Notes under the pieces: generated by a model | Seen by the model: only the letters and a program-made list of their open reading frames with translations | What the model was told of the DNA's origin: nothing | Databases searched by the model: none | Program-made: the position numbers and the translations under genes | Shown: one piece after another, positions 35,232 to 44,073 of the stretch | Numbering within the stretch: the stretch's first letter is position 1 | Layout: each line of letters starts with the position of its first letter | From: Pseudocitrobacter vendiensis | Lineage (GTDB): Bacteria; Pseudomonadota; Gammaproteobacteria; Enterobacterales; Enterobacteriaceae | Assembly: GCF_943590815.1 (NCBI RefSeq) | Contig: NZ_CALSBS010000002.1 | Coordinates: 1-64,000 of the forward strand | Direction: 5' to 3' | DNA length: 64,000 nucleotides

Positions 35232-36341
35232 TTACAAATCTGGCCCTTTTTTCCCTTCCTCAATAAACGCCTCGTCGAGTTCTTCGGCATTGCCTTCATG
35301 ATCGCGGCCAGAGAAAAGATTCCAGCTGGCAAGGAACAGGGCGGCAATGAGTGGGCCGATAACGAAACCATTAATTCCATAAATTTCCATGCCGCCAAGC
35401 GTGGTGATCAGAATCAGGTAATCAGGCATTTTGGTGTCTTTGCCGACCAGCAGCGGGCGCAGAATATTGTCGACCAGGCCGACGATAATCACAAAGAAAC
35501 CAATAATAAACAGGGCTTGCCACAACTGGTGGGTGGCGAACAAATATATCGCCGCCGGAACCCAGACGATGGCAGAACCCACGGCGGGCACCAGCGACAG
35601 AAACGCCATCAGTGCGCCCCACAGAATACTGCCGTCGATGCCGACAATCGCAAAGGCGATTCCGCCCAATGCGCCCTGAACAATGGCAACGACCGCCGTG
35701 CCTTTCACGGTGGCGCGTGTAACGCCGACAAATTTAGCAAACAGATGCTGCTTCACAAAGTCGGAAAGCGGGAGTGAATCCAGAATCTGATTAACCAGAT
35801 ACGGCCCGTCTTTAAGCAGGAAAAAGAGCAGATACAGCATGATGCCGAAACTGATGGCAAACCCGAAGGTCCCTTTACCAATCAGGAAGGCGCTGCCCGC
35901 AAGATATTGCCCACCCTGCAAGGCCACTTCCGAGAGCTTTTTCTGGATCTGCGCCGCGTCATCCAGATTGTGTTCCGTCAGGAACCCACGCGCCCAGTCG
36001 GGAAGATGTGAGAAAAGGGCGGCGACCACTTCCGGGAACTGCGTATTGTTTTGCTGGAGTTTGGTGTAAACCACGTTCAATTCGAATGCCAGCGATGACA
36101 AAATGATCATCAACGGGATAAAGACGATAAGACAAATAATCACCAGCGTAACCAATGAGGCCAGCCCGTTACGATCCCCCATCGCATCGCGTAATTTGTT
36201 TTTCACCGGATAGAAAATTACGGTTAATACTGCCGCCCATAAAATCGCGGAGAAGTACGGCGACAGCACATCGAAAAAGGCCCAGGTTACCAGGGCCAGA
36301 ATGAAGAGAAAGAAACCTTTAGTAAGTCCATTAAAACGCAT
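35232..36341 (-). CDS. AI-2E family transporter (PerM-like permease)
   Basis: A 369-residue inner-membrane protein with about eight helices, of the AI-2 exporter/PerM superfamily. Recognisable segments are SFGIMLYLLFFLLKDG, IVQGALGGIAFAIVGI and VDNILRPLLVGKDTKMP. It ends in an acidic cytoplasmic tail (GNAEELDEAFIEEGKKG). It is not obviously E. coli YdiK or TqsA by sequence. The ATG at 36341 with AGGA eight bases upstream is preferred over the in-frame 36401. Substrate unknown; related proteins range from AI-2 export to Na+/H+ antiport. Confidence 0.85.
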   Translation of the reverse strand: MRFNGLTKGFFLFILALVTWAFFDVLSPYFSAILWAAVLTVIFYPVKNKLRDAMGDRNGLASLVTLVIICLIVFIPLMIILSSLAFELNVVYTKLQQNNTQFPEVVAALFSHLPDWARGFLTEHNLDDAAQIQKKLSEVALQGGQYLAGSAFLIGKGTFGFAISFGIMLYLLFFLLKDGPYLVNQILDSLPLSDFVKQHLFAKFVGVTRATVKGTAVVAIVQGALGGIAFAIVGIDGSILWGALMAFLSLVPAVGSAIVWVPAAIYLFATHQLWQALFIIGFFVIIVGLVDNILRPLLVGKDTKMPDYLILITTLGGMEIYGINGFVIGPLIAALFLASWNLFSGRDHEGNAEELDEAFIEEGKKGPDL

Positions 36342-36440
36342 TAGTAAATCCTGTAACTGAAAGACTGTATCGACTATAGAACCGTACAGACGATTTACCA
36401 AACTAAAAGCCCTCAGGGCACAATAAAGTTGCGAAATACC

Positions 36441-37313
36441 TTAATGGGCTGACACAAAGGAAACGAAACAATTTAATACCCGGCTAACCTCACGGTTTTT
36501 CAGCCATATCATCATGGTATTGACGTTGCCAATGTGCGGAGAAATAGAGTGACAGCGAATAGGGAAACTTGCTTCATACTGCTTTACGACGCTCTCAGGT
36601 AAAAGTGCAATGCCCATTCCGGCGCTTACACAACCAAGAATTGCCTGAAAAGAACCAAACTCCAGTGGATCGGCATAATCGACGTTCTGCAGCCGCAACC
36701 ATTGCCCAAGCCGGGAACGATAATTACATCCTTTCACAAACACCAGCGGCCTTGTCACCTCAAGATCGGCACCTGTTACGACATCACCATGTTCTGCGGC
36801 CGTCACCAAAACCAGGGTTTCCTGACACAGCACCTGCGTTTGTAGCCTTGAATTGTCTGTGTGCAAGGCCTGGTGATCAGCGACGAAAGCAATTTCAAGT
36901 TCACTATTCAGGATTTGCTGAACCAGCACATCTGTCGGTGACGTTTTTAAGTTCAGCTCGACGGAAGGCATTTCGCGATGAAAGTTTGCCAGCAAGGCAG
37001 GAAGCCGGACGGCGGCGGTGGTTTCCATTGCACCAATGCGAAGGGGGCCAGCCACTTTGGTCCCCTGCATGGACAATTCGGCTTCGTCCAGAAGAGCAAG
37101 GATTTTATTGGCGTAACGCAGGAGTAGCTCACCTTCAGGGGTGATGTGAAGACGGTTCTTCTCGCGAATAAATAATGACACATCCAGGCTGGATTCCAGT
37201 TGCTTGAGTCGGGTGGTGACGTTAGAAGAAACACAGTGCAGGTGGCGGGCTGCTGCGGTGATTGAACCGGTTTCTGCGACAGTTTTAAACAAATTTAATG
37301 AGGTACTGTTCAT
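36441..37313 (-). CDS. LysR family regulator at the edge of the accessory cluster
   Basis: A 290-residue LysR regulator with N-terminal HTH (TGSITAAARHLHCVSSNVTT) and effector domain. The pattern resembles the PtrR/YneJ-like subgroup. It is divergent from the MFS gene at 37422 across 108 AT-rich bases, the classical layout in which a LysR protein controls the neighbouring operon. It is therefore the best candidate regulator of the 37.4-42.0 kb genes. Effector unknown. Confidence 0.87.
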   Translation of the reverse strand: MNSTSLNLFKTVAETGSITAAARHLHCVSSNVTTRLKQLESSLDVSLFIREKNRLHITPEGELLLRYANKILALLDEAELSMQGTKVAGPLRIGAMETTAAVRLPALLANFHREMPSVELNLKTSPTDVLVQQILNSELEIAFVADHQALHTDNSRLQTQVLCQETLVLVTAAEHGDVVTGADLEVTRPLVFVKGCNYRSRLGQWLRLQNVDYADPLEFGSFQAILGCVSAGMGIALLPESVVKQYEASFPIRCHSISPHIGNVNTMMIWLKNREVSRVLNCFVSFVSAH

Positions 37314-37421
37314 CGTATCTGTTACTCAAAGTGAATGTTTTCGTCATTTTTATTAACTTTTTATTATCATTTCTTTATGTAACATAACAATCAAATCTGA
37401 TAGACATATTGAGCCTGAAAA

Positions 37422-38612
37422 ATGGATCTTGATCACAATGTTATGGGCCATCGCCAGTTCAGCACGGCTGTCTTCGGCATGATCGTTTTATCGCTGGGGA
37501 TGGGAATTGGTCGGTTTTTGTATACTCCCATGCTACCGGTGATGTTGCATGAAGGTATTTTTAGTTTTTCTCAATTATCGTTGATAGCCAGCGCCAATTA
37601 TGCTGGATACCTCGTTGGCAGCCTTTTGTTCTCTTTTGGTATTTTTGGTGGCCTGAGGAATATCAAGGTGATGTTAATTTCTGCAGCATTGGTCACCGGG
37701 TTACTTATTTTTGCGATGGCTGTGATCACGCATCCGGATATAGTGATTGCTATTCGATTTATCGCCGGTGTCGCCAGCGCGGGCATGATGATATTCGGAT
37801 CGATGCTTGTGCTACAGCATACCCATAATCCCTTTGTTATTGCGTCTTTGTTTGCAGGCGTTGGGGTGGGCATTTTTATAGGCAATGAATATGTTATCGC
37901 GGGTATCGCATACGCATTAAATTCGAAGTTGCTATGGATTGGCGCGTCAATCATTTCCGCCGTACTCTTCCTCGCGTTGATTATCTTGCTGCCTGCCAAC
38001 AAACATGTGCTGCCTCCTCAGAAAACAGCGTCGTCATCCGAGCCGAACATCCAGTGGTGGAATTTAGCATTGCTGTATGGGTTGGCAGGTTTCGGTTATA
38101 TCATTGTAGCCACTTATCTTCCTTTAATGGCCCGCGGAGTCGGCAATGAATTTCTGGCCAATCATATCTGGTCTATTGTTGGGCTTGCCGTTATCCCCGG
38201 ATGCTATGGGTGGTTATGGGCCGCACGTAAGTGGAGCATATTGTCCTGCCTGACTATTAACTTAATTGTGCAGGCGAGCTGTGTTGTGATGGCATCGTTT
38301 ATCCATAGTCCTTTTTTATTGACCTTGAGCTGCATTGGCTTCGGCGCAACGTTTATGGGGACCAGTTCTCTCGTTATGCCTCTTGCGAAAAAGATATCTG
38401 CGCCTCAGAAAATTAATCTTCTTGGGCTGGTGACGCTGACCTATGGCATTGGACAAATTGCCGGGCCATTAATCGTGAGTGCGTTTCAAAACAATAAAAA
38501 TGGCATGACTATTTCAATATTGTCTGGCGCTTGTGCATTATTTATCGCAGCAGGGATTAGCTATGTTCAACACAGCAAAATTAAATACTCTCAAAGTTGG
38601 AGCAAAGAATGA
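37422..38612 (+). CDS. YbfB/YjiJ family MFS transporter
   Basis: A 396-residue major facilitator permease with 12 predicted helices. The N-terminal SLGMGIGRFLYTPMLPVM is the signature of the YbfB/YjiJ family. It heads the plus-strand accessory operon, and its stop overlaps the natural ATG of the following FAD/NAD(P)-binding gene (38609) in an ATGA arrangement. Substrate not predictable; position suggests uptake or export of the compound handled by the cluster. Codon use is more AT-rich than in flanking operons. Confidence 0.87.
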   Translation: MDLDHNVMGHRQFSTAVFGMIVLSLGMGIGRFLYTPMLPVMLHEGIFSFSQLSLIASANYAGYLVGSLLFSFGIFGGLRNIKVMLISAALVTGLLIFAMAVITHPDIVIAIRFIAGVASAGMMIFGSMLVLQHTHNPFVIASLFAGVGVGIFIGNEYVIAGIAYALNSKLLWIGASIISAVLFLALIILLPANKHVLPPQKTASSSEPNIQWWNLALLYGLAGFGYIIVATYLPLMARGVGNEFLANHIWSIVGLAVIPGCYGWLWAARKWSILSCLTINLIVQASCVVMASFIHSPFLLTLSCIGFGATFMGTSSLVMPLAKKISAPQKINLLGLVTLTYGIGQIAGPLIVSAFQNNKNGMTISILSGACALFIAAGISYVQHSKIKYSQSWSKE

Positions 38613-38619
38613 AAAAAAA
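38612..38619 (+). other. A8 tract placing the next gene's N-terminus out of frame
   Basis: The ATG at 38609-38611, coupled to the MFS stop, is followed by eight adenines. Read as written it gives MKKNNRCYYRNG and soon stops. With one A fewer it would read MKKTTVAIIGMGPRGLS, a perfect dinucleotide-binding N-terminus joining the long frame at 38640. The tract is thus a likely slippage point, a true frameshift or a sequencing error. Confidence 0.8.
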
Positions 38620-38639
38620 CAACCGTTGCTATTATAGGA

Positions 38640-40472
38640 ATGGGGCCTCGGGGGCTGAGTATTCTGGAAAGGATTTGTGCTCAGCACGCACAACGCAAAC
38701 AGAATGAACATATTGACATTGTAATTTTTGATAAAAATGCAATGGGGGTAGGTGCGCATAGCCTATCGCAGCCCGACCATTTATTGGTTAACACGGTTGC
38801 CTGTCAGATAACATTATTTGGTGATGCAACGGTAAAAAATGCCGGGCCTTTCCGTTCAGGGCCTTGTTTTTATCAATGGGCTAATGAACAAGGATATAAA
38901 AATGTTGATGGCCGGTATTTAAAAGATGTCGCGGGAAAACCAATTGAAGCCAATGATTATTTGCCTCGTCGATTATTAGGTGAGTACTTAAACTGGTTTT
39001 ATCACGAAATTATCAACACCTTGCCTGATAATATCTCGGTCACTCAGGTAGATCAGCAGGTCAGCAATATTCTGATCCAGGATGACGCAAAGTCGATTAT
39101 TGTTTTAGATGACAGCCAGCGTAGGGTGGTCGATTATGTCTATTTGACCACAGGTCACAGTGACAATGTTAAAACGTTTGATGACCATCTGGTTGAACGA
39201 TTTATTGCCAATAATTATAAAAAGAATGAGCGTCTGGACTACTACGCGACGCCTTATCCAATAATTAATTTAAATAAAATTACAGCGCAATCGAATGTGA
39301 TTATCCAGGGCATTGGCCTGACTGCCTATGATGTCATTTCGCAGTTAACTATCGGCAGAGGGGGAAGATTTAGCCGGGAAGAAGGTGAGCTTCGCTATCA
39401 CCCTTCGGGTGAGGAACCGGGGATCTTTATCTACTCACGTCAGGCTCTACCATTTAGCAGTCGCGGTGCGAATCAAAAAGGCGTCTCCGGCCAGTATTCA
39501 CCACGCTTCTTAACGGCAATGGCTGTCAGAGAGTTGCGGGTGAAAAATGTGTTTGAGAAGGGCTCTTCGAAAATTGATTTTATTGAACAAATATTCCCCT
39601 TACTGCATAAAGAAATGTGTTATGCCTACCGCTCTACCCTAAACGGGCAGTGGTTAGATGCAGTTTCTTATGAACCAAGTGCTGAAGATATTGCGGTAAT
39701 TGACAGTGTGCTTTACCCACATCAATCGCAGGAGCATCTGAGTTTAAAAGATTATACGCAATGGTTTATGTATTTCCTGCGTAAGGATCTACAGGAGTCT
39801 GAGCAAGGCAACGTCCATGGCCCGATCAAAGCGGCGACAGACATTATTCGTGATGTCAGGGATATTTTGCGTGAAGCGATTGATAATTCAGGACTTGACT
39901 CACGTTCACATCAATACTTCCTTGAGCATTTTAATCCGATTTTTAACCGTATTGCCGTTGGCCCGCCAAAGTTAAGAAATGAACAATTACTAGCATTAAT
40001 GGAAGCGAATGTAGTGTGTCTGGCTGGTGGCAAAGACTCAAGATTAGTATTGAACGACTGCGAAGGAAAATTTGAAGTTCATTCAACGTTCAAAGAAGAG
40101 AGTACTGAGATTCAGGCTGATGTTTTAATCAAGGCGAAAATTGCCAGTTTTTCGCCATTACATGACGCTTCACCGTTAATCAGAAATATGACAGCCAATG
40201 GTATTGTTCGTCCATTTATGAATGAGGGATACCATCCGGGTGGGCTGGATATCGATCAATGCCAGCATCCCATTAATCGCATGGGAGAAGCGCAGACGAC
40301 TTTTTGGGTGCTGGGCAACCCTGCGGAAGGCGCGAATTTTTACACCTACGTCCTGCCGCGTCCGCTGGTAAATTCGCGATTCCTGGTCGATGCAGGCCGT
40401 TGTGTCGCTGATATGTATCATCAAATGACGTTGCGCCATGTTCAGCCTGAGGTGGCGATAAATGCAGACTGA
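38640..40472 (+). CDS. FAD/NAD(P)-binding oxidoreductase-like protein (N-terminus frameshifted at A8)
   Basis: The long frame encodes about 610 residues of a flavoprotein related to the NAD_binding_9 family. The frame as written starts at GMGPRGLSILERI, lacking the first beta strand of the Rossmann fold. That strand is encoded just upstream (from 38609) in another frame across an A8 tract, so the intact gene would be about 620 residues. A second nucleotide-binding motif, VIIQGIGLTAYDV, lies near residue 220. Members of this family occur in amino-acid and peptide natural-product pathways, but none is specific enough to name a reaction. It overlaps the following transporter gene by 11 bases. 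It may be silent, slippage-dependent or misread. Confidence 0.7.
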   Translation: MGPRGLSILERICAQHAQRKQNEHIDIVIFDKNAMGVGAHSLSQPDHLLVNTVACQITLFGDATVKNAGPFRSGPCFYQWANEQGYKNVDGRYLKDVAGKPIEANDYLPRRLLGEYLNWFYHEIINTLPDNISVTQVDQQVSNILIQDDAKSIIVLDDSQRRVVDYVYLTTGHSDNVKTFDDHLVERFIANNYKKNERLDYYATPYPIINLNKITAQSNVIIQGIGLTAYDVISQLTIGRGGRFSREEGELRYHPSGEEPGIFIYSRQALPFSSRGANQKGVSGQYSPRFLTAMAVRELRVKNVFEKGSSKIDFIEQIFPLLHKEMCYAYRSTLNGQWLDAVSYEPSAEDIAVIDSVLYPHQSQEHLSLKDYTQWFMYFLRKDLQESEQGNVHGPIKAATDIIRDVRDILREAIDNSGLDSRSHQYFLEHFNPIFNRIAVGPPKLRNEQLLALMEANVVCLAGGKDSRLVLNDCEGKFEVHSTFKEESTEIQADVLIKAKIASFSPLHDASPLIRNMTANGIVRPFMNEGYHPGGLDIDQCQHPINRMGEAQTTFWVLGNPAEGANFYTYVLPRPLVNSRFLVDAGRCVADMYHQMTLRHVQPEVAINAD

Positions 40473-41802
40473 GCAAATTCAGGCCCGTGGTACGGCGTGG
40501 CAATCATTGCAATCCACATTAGCGATAACGTCGTTGATGGTGTTTCTGTTCGCGTGTGCGCTGACGGAAAAATTTGAGTGGATGTCGGCTATTGCGGTGG
40601 TTACCATTGTGCTCTATTTCGCATCTACATTTGCGTTTTGGTCCAAAAAATCATCCGCCAGAAGTGGTGTTATTATTTTTCTTGGTTCGATGATTTTTAT
40701 TCTTGCAACTAACAATCTGAAAGGCATTGCGCTTCCTGCTGTTTTTTCGCGATATTTTGATGTTATTTTACTGCTTGTTGGTATTGCCTTATTGCGACAA
40801 GTGATGGCTTCTCTTAATTTCACGGCTGTCATGGGGGCTTACTTTTCGCGTAAAAAAACATCGAACATGACCTCCTGGGTGACGTTACTAACGGCTTTCT
40901 TAACATGGCCGATGAGTCTGGGGGCGATATCATTACTGCTTGATGGCCTTAAGTCAGTTATTGGGTCGAGATTTAATCTGGCAAAAATTATTACCCGAAC
41001 CGTATGCATTACGATGGTACTGATGCCAACGACCATCGGCGCTGCCGCTGTTTGGGCGGCAATGCCTGACGTTCCGCATGTTAAGGCAATGCTGGTGGGT
41101 ATCCCTCTCTTTTTATTCAGTATCTTGCTAAACCAACGCGCTAAAGTGACGGTTATTGCTGAGAAGGAGACGGTGAGACCCAACCGTGAAGCGATGCGGT
41201 ATATCATGCTATGTGTAGGTCTGTTCTGGGGAGTATTCATTTTTTCACTAACGGTACTGAATCTCAATTCACTGCAAAGCATTGCCTTCACAGCCGTCGT
41301 GCTCTTTATCATCGATCACCTGGTTAAAAAGGATAAACCCTGGGCTGAGCAATTAACTGAATCGGCACAGAATATATCCGGTGAAGTCTTGTTGCTTTTA
41401 AGCTGTAGTGTGTTGACCTCAGTTTGCTGGCTGCTTTTTGCGCATGTGCCTGACACCATCACGGCTTATGTTCACGGTCTGACAACATTGCAGATCTACG
41501 CGATTATTTTGTTTATCGTACCGCTTTTTGGTTTATTAGGTATCCATCCCCTGATTATCTTTAGCGTCGCATGGTCGATATTTTCAGACTATTTGACAGG
41601 CAGTATGGTTGATTATCAGATATGGATTTGTTTATTTATTGCAACTCAACTTATTTCTCCCGTGTCGATAAATGCAATTTTCGCGGCAAACAGCCTGAAT
41701 GTTTCACCCAGTCAAACCAGCTTTAAAATGCACTACGGTTATGTTTTATCGTTTAATCTCTTTGCACTTGTTTATCTTGGTGCAATGTCAAAAATCATCT
41801 AA
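40462..41802 (+). CDS. Polytopic membrane transporter of unrecognised family
   Basis: A 446-residue integral membrane protein with about 12 hydrophobic helices and no signal peptide. The layout (paired inner repeats, a TWPMSLGAISLLLDGLKS segment and a C-terminal GIHPLIIFSVAWS/NAIFAANSLNVSP segment) recalls ion-transporter superfamily carriers for organic anions, but I cannot place it securely. It overlaps the flavoprotein gene and precedes the tautomerase by 14 bases, so it belongs to the same transcript. Confidence 0.7.
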   Translation: MQTEQIQARGTAWQSLQSTLAITSLMVFLFACALTEKFEWMSAIAVVTIVLYFASTFAFWSKKSSARSGVIIFLGSMIFILATNNLKGIALPAVFSRYFDVILLLVGIALLRQVMASLNFTAVMGAYFSRKKTSNMTSWVTLLTAFLTWPMSLGAISLLLDGLKSVIGSRFNLAKIITRTVCITMVLMPTTIGAAAVWAAMPDVPHVKAMLVGIPLFLFSILLNQRAKVTVIAEKETVRPNREAMRYIMLCVGLFWGVFIFSLTVLNLNSLQSIAFTAVVLFIIDHLVKKDKPWAEQLTESAQNISGEVLLLLSCSVLTSVCWLLFAHVPDTITAYVHGLTTLQIYAIILFIVPLFGLLGIHPLIIFSVAWSIFSDYLTGSMVDYQIWICLFIATQLISPVSINAIFAANSLNVSPSQTSFKMHYGYVLSFNLFALVYLGAMSKII

Positions 41803-41816
41803 TAACAGGAGTTAAC

Positions 41817-42020
41817 ATGCCCTACGTAAACATCAAAATTACTAATGAAGGTGCTACCGTTCAGCAAAAGAAACAATTAATGGAGGGGGTCACACAACTG
41901 TTGGTTGATGTTCTGAATAAAAACCCCAGCACAACCATTGTGGTCATTGATGAGGTAGAGACTGACAACTGGGGAATTGGTGGTGTGCCAGTGACGGAGT
42001 TGCGTAAAAACAGCAAGTAA
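41817..42020 (+). CDS. 4-oxalocrotonate tautomerase-like protein
   Basis: A 67-residue tautomerase-superfamily protein. Pro-2 (catalytic Pro-1 after Met removal) is present in MPYVNIKIT. The middle QQKKQLMEGVTQLLVDVLNK helix and VVIDEVETDNWGIGG segment match 4-OT-like enzymes in length and pattern. It would interconvert keto/enol or iminium forms of a small acid. AGGAG precedes the ATG. It is the last gene before a strong terminator at 42030. Confidence 0.85.
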   Translation: MPYVNIKITNEGATVQQKKQLMEGVTQLLVDVLNKNPSTTIVVIDEVETDNWGIGGVPVTELRKNSK

Positions 42021-42029
42021 AGCGTTAAA

Positions 42030-42058
42030 AAAGTAAGGAGCGTGTCTCCTTACTTTTG
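42030..42058 (+). terminator. Strong rho-independent terminator after the tautomerase gene
   Basis: AAAAGTAAGGAG pairs perfectly with CTCCTTACTTTT around a CGTGT loop. It separates the MFS/flavoprotein/transporter/tautomerase transcript from the dioxygenase/ligase transcript. Confidence 0.85.
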
Positions 42059-42099
42059 CTCACAGATCAACAGTATAAAAGAACCTGCAATATCACTTA

Positions 42100-42129
42100 T
42101 TGTCGGGTATGCATTTCATACCTTATTAA
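42100..42129 (+). promoter_or_regulatory. Candidate promoter with operator palindrome before the dioxygenase gene
   Basis: A TTGTCG (-35-like, 42100-42105) and TATTAA (-10-like, 42124-42129) flank the inverted repeat GGTATG-CATTT-CATACC (42106-42122), which fills the spacer. A repressor bound there would block transcription directly. Both boxes match consensus only in part. The promoter lies 38 bases upstream of the start codon at 42167. Confidence 0.45.
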
Positions 42130-42166
42130 TAGACTGCTCAACCTATTGTTTTTAAGGACGTTAGCT

Positions 42167-42808
42167 ATGCACGCTTATCATCATATTCGTCTGGGGAAAT
42201 CGTCTGCGAAAGTAAAAAATAGCTTTGCTGAGTTATTACCCGATCCGTGGCTGAAAGCTGAAGATGGCATCTTTCGATTCAGAAGTTATATGCAGGCCAA
42301 AGCCGGGCGTGAAAAGTATTTCGATCTGTGCGCGGCGGGAGAGTTTTTCCAAACAGAAAAGCTGAATCATTATGCCGGTGGTATTGCCAGAAAATATCCT
42401 GAAATAAAAAAAGATGTGGCTGAAGAAGTGATGAATCTGGTTTTTCGTAAACTATTGCCACTACTTCATGACACAAATTACAACATTGGTATTCATCAAA
42501 TTAGAATCACTACAGATGATCGAAAGCCAGGATATCCAGCGCCAGAAGGTATTCATAAAGATGGTTTTAAGTATATTGCAATTTACTGCAGTGAAATTGA
42601 GAATATAACAGGTGGAGACACCACACTGATCCCTAATCATGATGGGGGCAATGATGCATCAACATTTAAACTGCATGCGGGTGATGCAGTAATATTCAAT
42701 GATGTGAATTATCAGCATTATACCGCGGCAGTGGTGCCTTTGTTACCCGGGAAGGGTTATCGGGATGTTTTTGTGATTACGTTTGATATTGAAGGGGAAA
42801 AACAATGA
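42167..42808 (+). CDS. 2-oxoglutarate/Fe(II) dioxygenase of the free-amino-acid hydroxylase family
   Basis: A 213-residue non-haem iron dioxygenase of the 2OG-Fe dioxygenase family that includes Bacillus L-isoleucine 4-dioxygenase. The facial triad is visible: HxD in GIHKDGF (near residue 128) and the distal His in NYQHYTAAVVP (near 184), followed by the 2-oxoglutarate-binding Arg in GYRDVFVITF. HQIRIT before the HxD and GGDTTLIPN after it also follow that family. Such enzymes hydroxylate free aliphatic amino acids. The ATG at 42167 (AAGGA upstream) is chosen; the frame is open earlier. It overlaps the ATP-grasp gene by four bases, indicating coupled production. Confidence 0.85.
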   Translation: MHAYHHIRLGKSSAKVKNSFAELLPDPWLKAEDGIFRFRSYMQAKAGREKYFDLCAAGEFFQTEKLNHYAGGIARKYPEIKKDVAEEVMNLVFRKLLPLLHDTNYNIGIHQIRITTDDRKPGYPAPEGIHKDGFKYIAIYCSEIENITGGDTTLIPNHDGGNDASTFKLHAGDAVIFNDVNYQHYTAAVVPLLPGKGYRDVFVITFDIEGEKQ

Positions 42809-44037
42809 ATATTTTACTGTGTCCACCAAAGATTATTTTTCAGCACTCACGGGAAGAGTGGCAATCATTACAGGCAGTAACTCCGGTTCTGATTGCAACC
42901 TGTGCAAGCCAGACTGATAATATTCTTAATCATATGGGAGAAGGTTTTTCTTTCCTCTTTTATGAAAACTTTAATGATAATCCCTTCGTGGAAATGGATA
43001 TTTACCACTACGCTCAGGCGAATAAAGCAACGGGTATCTTTTTCCTCGCCGAAATTGATGTGCTAAGGGCCGCGAGAATCAGCGATCGTCTGGGTTTAAC
43101 CCACGACCGTGAAAATAAAGCCATGTTATTCCGTGATAAGTTTATGATGAAATCGCTTGTTCAGTCTCATCACTTACCGGTTCCTGCCATGGCGCGCGTC
43201 GACAGTGCAACTGCAATTGCGCGATTCATCACTGAACAAGGTTATCCCTGTGTGATCAAACCTAATGATGGGCGTGGGTCGCAGGGTGTGGTGGTTCTCA
43301 AAAATGAAGGGCAGCTCTATAAATATCTGGCACAGGTTAAGCCGCCAGAGTATCACAATCTGCTTATTGAGAAATTTGTTGAAGGCGAAGCCTATCAAAT
43401 TAACGCGCTGTATTTAAAAGGGAAGCCAATATTTGTTTCCGCCTCTCGTGCAACGGTATCCTGCCTGGATTTTCTGTCCGGGAAAACGTTGGGTTTGGTG
43501 ATGGAAGATGATACGCCGTTGCACCGTGAACTGATTGCCTACACCAAATATCTTGCTGAAGAGGTTTTTCCAACGGAAGAAAATGCGTTGCTTCATCTTG
43601 AGGTTTTTGTCGATAAAGATAACAACATCATTTTTGGTGAGCTTGCCTGCCGTTTAGGCGGCTGCTTTGTCAATGAGGAATTAGGTACCGCTTTTGGTCT
43701 TGATCCTCGTATGACGTGGCTTAAAGCGTGTTTATGCGAAATCTATCCGCAGGATATGTCGCAAAGGCAACCCGTTCTGCGGGTTGGTCAATTAAATGTG
43801 CCGCCTGCGCAGGGCACGCTTCTTTCGATTGCGGAAAAATGTCCGTTACCTTTTGTGGTTAAATATCAGGCAACAGGTATCGTCGGCCGGCAATATGACA
43901 TGATGAAGTTAACAAATGGCGAGATCGTGAGTGCTATTGTTAAAGCGGAATCCAGCCGAGAAATCAAAGAACGTCTTGATGCATTGACCCAGTGGGTTAC
44001 TGAAAATACCCTTTGGGTTAACGAAACCGTCCACTGA
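42805..44037 (+). CDS. ATP-grasp ligase, L-amino-acid-ligase-like
   Basis: A 410-residue ATP-grasp enzyme expected to join a carboxylate to an amine through an acyl-phosphate. The ATP-binding core is clear: PCVIKPNDGRGSQGV near residue 150, LIEKFVEGEAYQINAL near 191, and the Mg-binding acids in HLEVFVDKDNN and FGELACRLGG near 265-290. Size and layout fit BacD/YwfE-type dipeptide-forming L-amino acid ligases and their relatives. Overlap with the amino-acid dioxygenase gene suggests that a hydroxylated amino acid is ligated to another amino acid. Substrates are not predictable. Confidence 0.85.
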   Translation: MNILLCPPKIIFQHSREEWQSLQAVTPVLIATCASQTDNILNHMGEGFSFLFYENFNDNPFVEMDIYHYAQANKATGIFFLAEIDVLRAARISDRLGLTHDRENKAMLFRDKFMMKSLVQSHHLPVPAMARVDSATAIARFITEQGYPCVIKPNDGRGSQGVVVLKNEGQLYKYLAQVKPPEYHNLLIEKFVEGEAYQINALYLKGKPIFVSASRATVSCLDFLSGKTLGLVMEDDTPLHRELIAYTKYLAEEVFPTEENALLHLEVFVDKDNNIIFGELACRLGGCFVNEELGTAFGLDPRMTWLKACLCEIYPQDMSQRQPVLRVGQLNVPPAQGTLLSIAEKCPLPFVVKYQATGIVGRQYDMMKLTNGEIVSAIVKAESSREIKERLDALTQWVTENTLWVNETVH

Positions 44038-44073
44038 ATATTCGACATTCCCGGTAACCAGGAGAAAAGGTGT

